Origin: Enoplosus armatus
Taxonomy: Eukaryota; Chordata; Actinopteri; Centrarchiformes; Enoplosidae
NCBI RefSeq assembly: GCF_043641665.1
Contig: NC_092201.1
Location: 4,364,501 to 4,428,500 of the forward strand
DNA length: 64,000 nucleotides
Direction: 5' to 3'
This document shows positions 59,226 to 64,000 of the stretch, in pieces. Both the position numbers and the translations under genes were made by a program. Positions within the stretch are counted from its first letter, which is position 1; every line of letters starts with the position of its first letter. The notes below the pieces were generated by a model. The model worked only from the letters and a program-made list of their open reading frames with translations. It made no database searches and was not told the DNA's origin.

Positions 59226-62001
59226 CGTTTTATGATTTACACATGCTCCTTCTACTGTCATCAGTTTTCAGAGAGAAATACATATTTAATGGATGTGCAA
59301 TGGGTAATAAAACTTTAATGTATGAACAATCATTTTCAAACACAAAAGTTCTGAGAAAGATTCACTCAGTAAAGCTGAAATGCTTTTTTCATTTACTGTA
59401 GGCTGACCTTATTTTGCTTTTCCAAGCAGTTTAGAACAGTTTTCAACATCTATTTGCTTTAGTTTTTCTTTATGATTGACACATTCTACCAACAGAGGGA
59501 GCCAGAAGACAGCGATGAATCAGCATTACAAAGACTTTCCCTCACCAGCAGCCATTAGGTTACTGGCTTGCTGCCATTTCCTAAGTGTCACATAGTCCTA
59601 TAGATCAATAGATATATGATTAATGAATATACATCACATTATAATTCCACACTGTAGCCCTTTCTGCTCAAAATGCACATAAATCCTTGCTTGGATAAAT
59701 AACTCGTGCGAAGTCAAGCGATGGCACCCCAGCTGACTTTGCTTTGAAATCTTTGTAAACAACATATTTAGAAAAACTAATACAACGCTGACTCTTGTTC
59801 CAGGACACTTTTTAACTTTTTAGCCACTTTCAGGTGTGTGAAAGTGTATAATGAAACTCACTCTGCCAAAATTTCAGAACTTCATTATGGTTGTTGGTGG
59901 TTTTATTGTATTTTTTCAGCCTTTTCTACCCTGATAAGAATACCTCGCACATATAATTTTCACTTATCAACTCTCAACACAAAAACAGCCTATTTGCACA
60001 TGCTTTTCGATTATTTCCTGGTTCCCATTTTTACATCAAATCGCACCCCATTTTCTGCTGATTGCTTGTTACTGCTGTCTGTTATTCCTGCCAGTGCCGA
60101 TGCACAAACACACTCCAGCACAACAACAGGAGTGTAATGAGGTGAGCTAAGCTGAGCTGAGGCCCAGATGTTGTTGGCCTCTCTGTGGGCAGCCAGCAGC
60201 AGCCGTTCCCGCTCGGTGAGCTCCCTGGGGGGATCGGGCCTGTGTACAGCCCTCCAATAATCAGCACAGCAGGGAAGCCCACTCCCCACTGCTACTGTTG
60301 TTTACTACTGTTTATTTTCTGCCCCTGCATACTGCCTCACCTCTAAAGGCCACAATGCTACGCCGGTGACATTCTGTGCCTCTTGAAATGGCTGTATTTT
60401 CTGCAGCAGGGAATAAGGACTGACAGCAGAGATGAAACTAATGTGGGTAATGCAGCGAGCTGCCGGCAACAGAGACTGAAGGAGCAAGAAGCTGTCAAAA
60501 CTGATGTTTGTGCCTGTTTTTCTGTGAGATGGGAAAACTGGTCTCTTGATCTCTTTTTTTTTTCAAAAAATAATTTGTGTGTATCAACTGTCATAATAGG
60601 AAACTGCCCTTTTAACAGTAAATCACACAGTAATACATACATAAAACTGCAACAGGTATTCAGAATAAATGACCCTATTTATCTTTATATTCTGAAGATA
60701 CTGAAATCATAGATTAATAGAGTAATCATGTAACCAACATCACGTACTACTTTCTCATAAACCATCCTTTATAAAGGGTTTGTAAGTTTGTGGCAAATGT
60801 CTTTATTAATGGTTAATAAATAATTTACTGATGTTTAGAAGAGTAGTTAATTTAATTTAATATTATTGAGAACAACGTCTGGGTTGCCAGGTTGTGAAAA
60901 ATCCCTCTGGCTGGTGTATATCCTGCAGTACAACACTTGATTTGTCTTTTTAGCTCTTCAGTCCAGCAGGTAGACCACATGACCTCTGACCTTCCATGAA
61001 AGGGCTGCCGTCCATTTATTAACTATTTATTGACATTTATAACTGCAGACTTAGGAGATCAAAAACCCTGACCCTGAAAAATACTGACTTTTATAAAAAT
61101 GACTTACTTACTAACATTTGCTGATGGCTTCATAGAAAGTGAGAAACTCATTAGGTTATATTAATAACTCATTAACTGCAGATTTGATTTGATATTATTA
61201 AGAAACTCCTGAGTATTTATTCATGAACTGACTGTTCCAGCAAGAGAGATTATTAATCAACCATTAATGAAGCTGTTAGTTAACATTTAAAGCTCGTCTT
61301 AAAAGAAACTGGTCACTAGTTGCAGGATTATTTTTCAGTGATTCATGCATGGCTGCAGGAAATGAAGTAAAATGAATTTGCAATACCACACGTAACACAT
61401 AAAAAGATATCGGCAACATGTCGGCACCTGTATTGGGTTGTTTTCCTGCGTCTCAATAAGCTGCTGCTGTGATTCAGTTACACTGCCGTCTATTTGCTCT
61501 TCTAGTCGTTTAGAAAATGAAGGGCTGCGATGGTAAATGACATAAATCGATTCAGAACACAAAGGTGTCTGAATTATTTTTGCACAACAAGTGTTGTAGT
61601 TCTTTGGGTGTTTAAATCATTAAGTGTGCAGGATTTATTCCTTTATGGCTGAGCACGCACACACACACACACTCACACACACACTGAACCTAGCACCTGC
61701 CTTTCCTCTGTTAACACCTCTGCCTCTCTCGGTCTCCAAATCACACAAACACTGAGGCGCTAGGCCAGGATGCATTTTGTCATCACTTGCACTTCAATCC
61801 TACCTCTCCTCATGACGCCTCCGTGAGCACACTCTGTAATTAACACATGAAAGCATATGAATACACCCACATGCACGCACACAAAATAGGCTTCAAGTAC
61901 GGCCTACAGTACAGTAAGTTTCTTTTTCAGCCTCCGTTCTGCAGAAACAAAAGACAGCGAAAAAGAAAGAGGGAGGGATGTTCATTATGTTGACCACTGC
62001 T

Positions 62002-62030
62002 CTCCTCCTCCTCCTCCTCCTCCTCCTCCT
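62002..62030. repeat. (CTC)n microsatellite
   Basis: About nine CTC/TCC triplets. Confidence 0.93.
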
Positions 62031-62265
62031 TGCAGCAGTCGACTCCTCGTCGAGCCTCAGTGCCCTGAATGAGTAAACAACAATTGGTTGAGGGTGCCAG
62101 CGGCTGAGGATCAGGGGACAGTAGCAGGCAGCAACAAATGTTGGCCTCAGAGGAGAGGAAATGCAGCTTAGCCAAGCGACGCGCCGCTGTTTGGGCCGAG
62201 AGTGATAATGAGGGGCTAGCTGCTTATCTGTTGCATTGTCCTTGAGGGGAGGTGATCACTATGAG

Positions 62266-62266
<1 letters not shown>

Positions 62267-62296
<30 letters not shown>
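62267..62296. repeat. (TG)n microsatellite
   Basis: Pure TG dinucleotide run. Confidence 0.93.
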
Positions 62297-62777
62297 CTGA
62301 AGGAGGAGCTGGATGTATTACTTTTTTATTGTCTGCTTTGCCAATATGATGAGTTTTGGTACCAATGCCAAAATGATGCTTTTTGCAATACTTTTGTTCT
62401 ATAATCCCATTTTTTTTAATTTACCAATGTCAAACATCCTAATTAATCAGTGTTTCATGTCTTATAGTGTTCAAACAATTAGTGGATTAATCATCAATCA
62501 CTAGAGAATTAATCAACAACAATTATGATACTCGATTAGCTGTTTAAATCCTTTCTAGAGCAAAACGTCTGCCTTTTTTCTGTTTTATGTGATTGTAAAA
62601 GGAATATGGGTCATAGTTTGGGTTTTGAACTGTAAGTGGTAAGAAAAAACAAACAATTTGAGGAAGTCACCTTAGGTGTTTTGACATTTTATAGATTAAA
62701 CAATCAATTAGATGAAAAACATACCAATAAATAAATAGATGAAGGAATAATCAGTAGTTGCAGTAGTAGTAGTTTAA

Positions 62778-63071
62778 TTCTGGGAAATATGATGAGGATA
62801 TGGTTACCACCATATGCAGCACTTAGCTTAGCTTAACATAAAGATTGGAAACAGGAAGTTACCAGACCCAGTAACTTCCTGAAGTCTCCGCTGGTTGCCT
62901 GACAACTGCTCCAGGCCAAGAAATAGTCTGGTCACATAACCCCATAAAATGGCGAACTGTCACTTCTACAGTTTTTGTAAAAAATACAAGATATAACGTG
63001 TTAATCAGTGAGCTGTAGAGATGCTGGCAGGTGGACGTGGTTGTCTTTGGACAGAGCCAGGCTAGCTGGCC
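62778..63071. mobile_element. MITE-like element, copy 3 (partial)
   Basis: Begins TTCTGGGAAATATGATG and contains TTAGCTTAGCTTAACATAAA, GGAAACAGGAAGTTACCAG and CTCCGCTGGTTGCC, hallmarks of the same teleost family as 42620 and 47849. The right terminal inverted repeat is missing. Confidence 0.6.
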
Positions 63072-63569
63072 CCTTATCCCTTATCTCTGCTTGGGTATCT
63101 GAACTACACCGAGCTCCTGCTCTCCACCCCCACACCCACTGTGCTCCAGCAGCTAATGTAAATGACGAGACATTCATATTAGTGTGTGTGTGTGTGTGTG
63201 CGTGTTTATTACATCTGCTTTCTACCCAGGATGCCGACTGAGCATTCTTACAGTTTTCAGCAGTGCCCTTTTTCACACTTACAGCGATGACGTTCAAATC
63301 TTCAAAACAACACTTTAACAGACTGAGAGAGGCAACATAAGAGCCCTCTAGGCAGAGAAAAACATATTTAAGGTAATAACAAGCCCTGATAGATTGTGTA
63401 AACCGTTCAAACTACACTTTCTAGACTTCCTCCGAAGTGATTTCTAGTTTTCTGAAATCTGTTTATGAGCTGTTCCATGAAGAGAGCACCGCAATCATCG
63501 AGGATGTCTCATTCGTCTTGAGCGAAGCTTTGCAGACAGTTAACAGTCAGCAATCCTGCATGTATAAAA

Positions 63570-63603
63570 GTGTGTGTGTGTGTGTCTGTGTGTGTGTGTG
63601 TGT

Positions 63604-63641
<38 letters not shown>
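63570..63641. repeat. Interrupted (TG)n microsatellite
   Basis: About 70 bases of TG with two TC interruptions. Confidence 0.95.
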
Positions 63642-63644
<3 letters not shown>

Positions 63645-64000
63645 CATAAGGCAGCTTGTTACAGGCTGCAGCTTTGAACACTGTTCTCTTTGGTCTTTGG
63701 TGTAACAGACAAAGCAGATGTTGGATTCATCCGTGAGGATTTTAGTTTTCGAAGTCATGTAAGACCATACCTGGGATCACTTGCTGACTAGTTTGTTCTC
63801 TCTTTGCAGAAAAAAGCAAATGGTCTTACTTTCAGCAGTCTTTCATTTTTACTACTTTCCTGCAAATTACTTCTTTGTCCGAATTGTTTTATTGTTTCAA
63901 ACATTTTATTGTTGGCTCGAACCGCTTGTGAGAAAGGACAATGATCACAAATGAGCCGTCACTTGAATGTTTGAAGTAAACATTTCAGAAGTCTGGCGTG

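Larger units (their letters stand above)
58576..64000. other. Region downstream of rps16
   Basis: No confident gene. Contains family C copy 2 (59090-59225), exon-like minus-strand segments at about 60150-60239 and 61428-61524, a (CTC)n tract (62002-62030), TG repeats (62267-62296, 63183-63200, 63570-63641) and an inverted-repeat element remnant (about 62778-63071). Confidence 0.6.

Overview
The window is vertebrate genomic DNA, almost certainly from a ray-finned (teleost) fish. Two genes with canonical GT-AG introns can be read exon by exon. The non-coding DNA carries teleost-style short inverted-repeat elements and many (TG/CA)n microsatellites. There are no operons, CRISPR arrays or bacterial genes.

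Positions 306-38978, minus strand: most of ppp1r12a, which encodes MYPT1, the targeting and regulatory subunit of myosin light-chain phosphatase. Twenty coding exons join in phase to 930 codons. They cover the N-terminus with the PP1-binding KVKF motif, the ankyrin repeats, the acidic segment, the Ser/Thr-rich central region, and both inhibitory Rho-kinase-type sites (RRST-QGV at Thr749 and RRSTGV at Thr900 in this numbering). The C-terminal leucine-zipper exons lie beyond position 1. Intron 1 is 19.4 kb. Intron 9 holds a strong extra cassette-exon candidate (8418-8525) that repeats the WRxGLRKTG motif of exon 10. Exon 13 (51 codons) appears to be a further cassette compared with the human reference protein as I remember it. 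Simple CA/TG repeats sit directly beside the splice sites of exons 13, 15 and 20, which suggests repeat-bound splicing control.

Positions 38979-39180: GC-rich ppp1r12a promoter and 5' leader with a CTCGCGAGA core. Positions 39.2-56.1 kb: mostly non-coding, with at least two repeat families, a perfect DR1 nuclear-receptor element (46236), a ZNF143-like site (51238) and one convincing but unidentified minus-strand terminal-exon candidate (49132-49234).

Positions 56216-58575, plus strand: a complete rps16 gene encoding a 146-residue small-subunit ribosomal protein. It has a short non-coding first exon beginning in a pyrimidine tract, five coding exons and an AATAAA signal. It is transcribed divergently from ppp1r12a. 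Positions 58.6-64 kb: non-coding apart from two weak minus-strand exon-like segments (60.2 and 61.4 kb), plus a repeat copy and long microsatellites.

The two confident genes have no obvious joint function: one sets actomyosin contractility and the other is housekeeping translation machinery. All assignments come from reading the sequence and remembered protein families; no database search was run.
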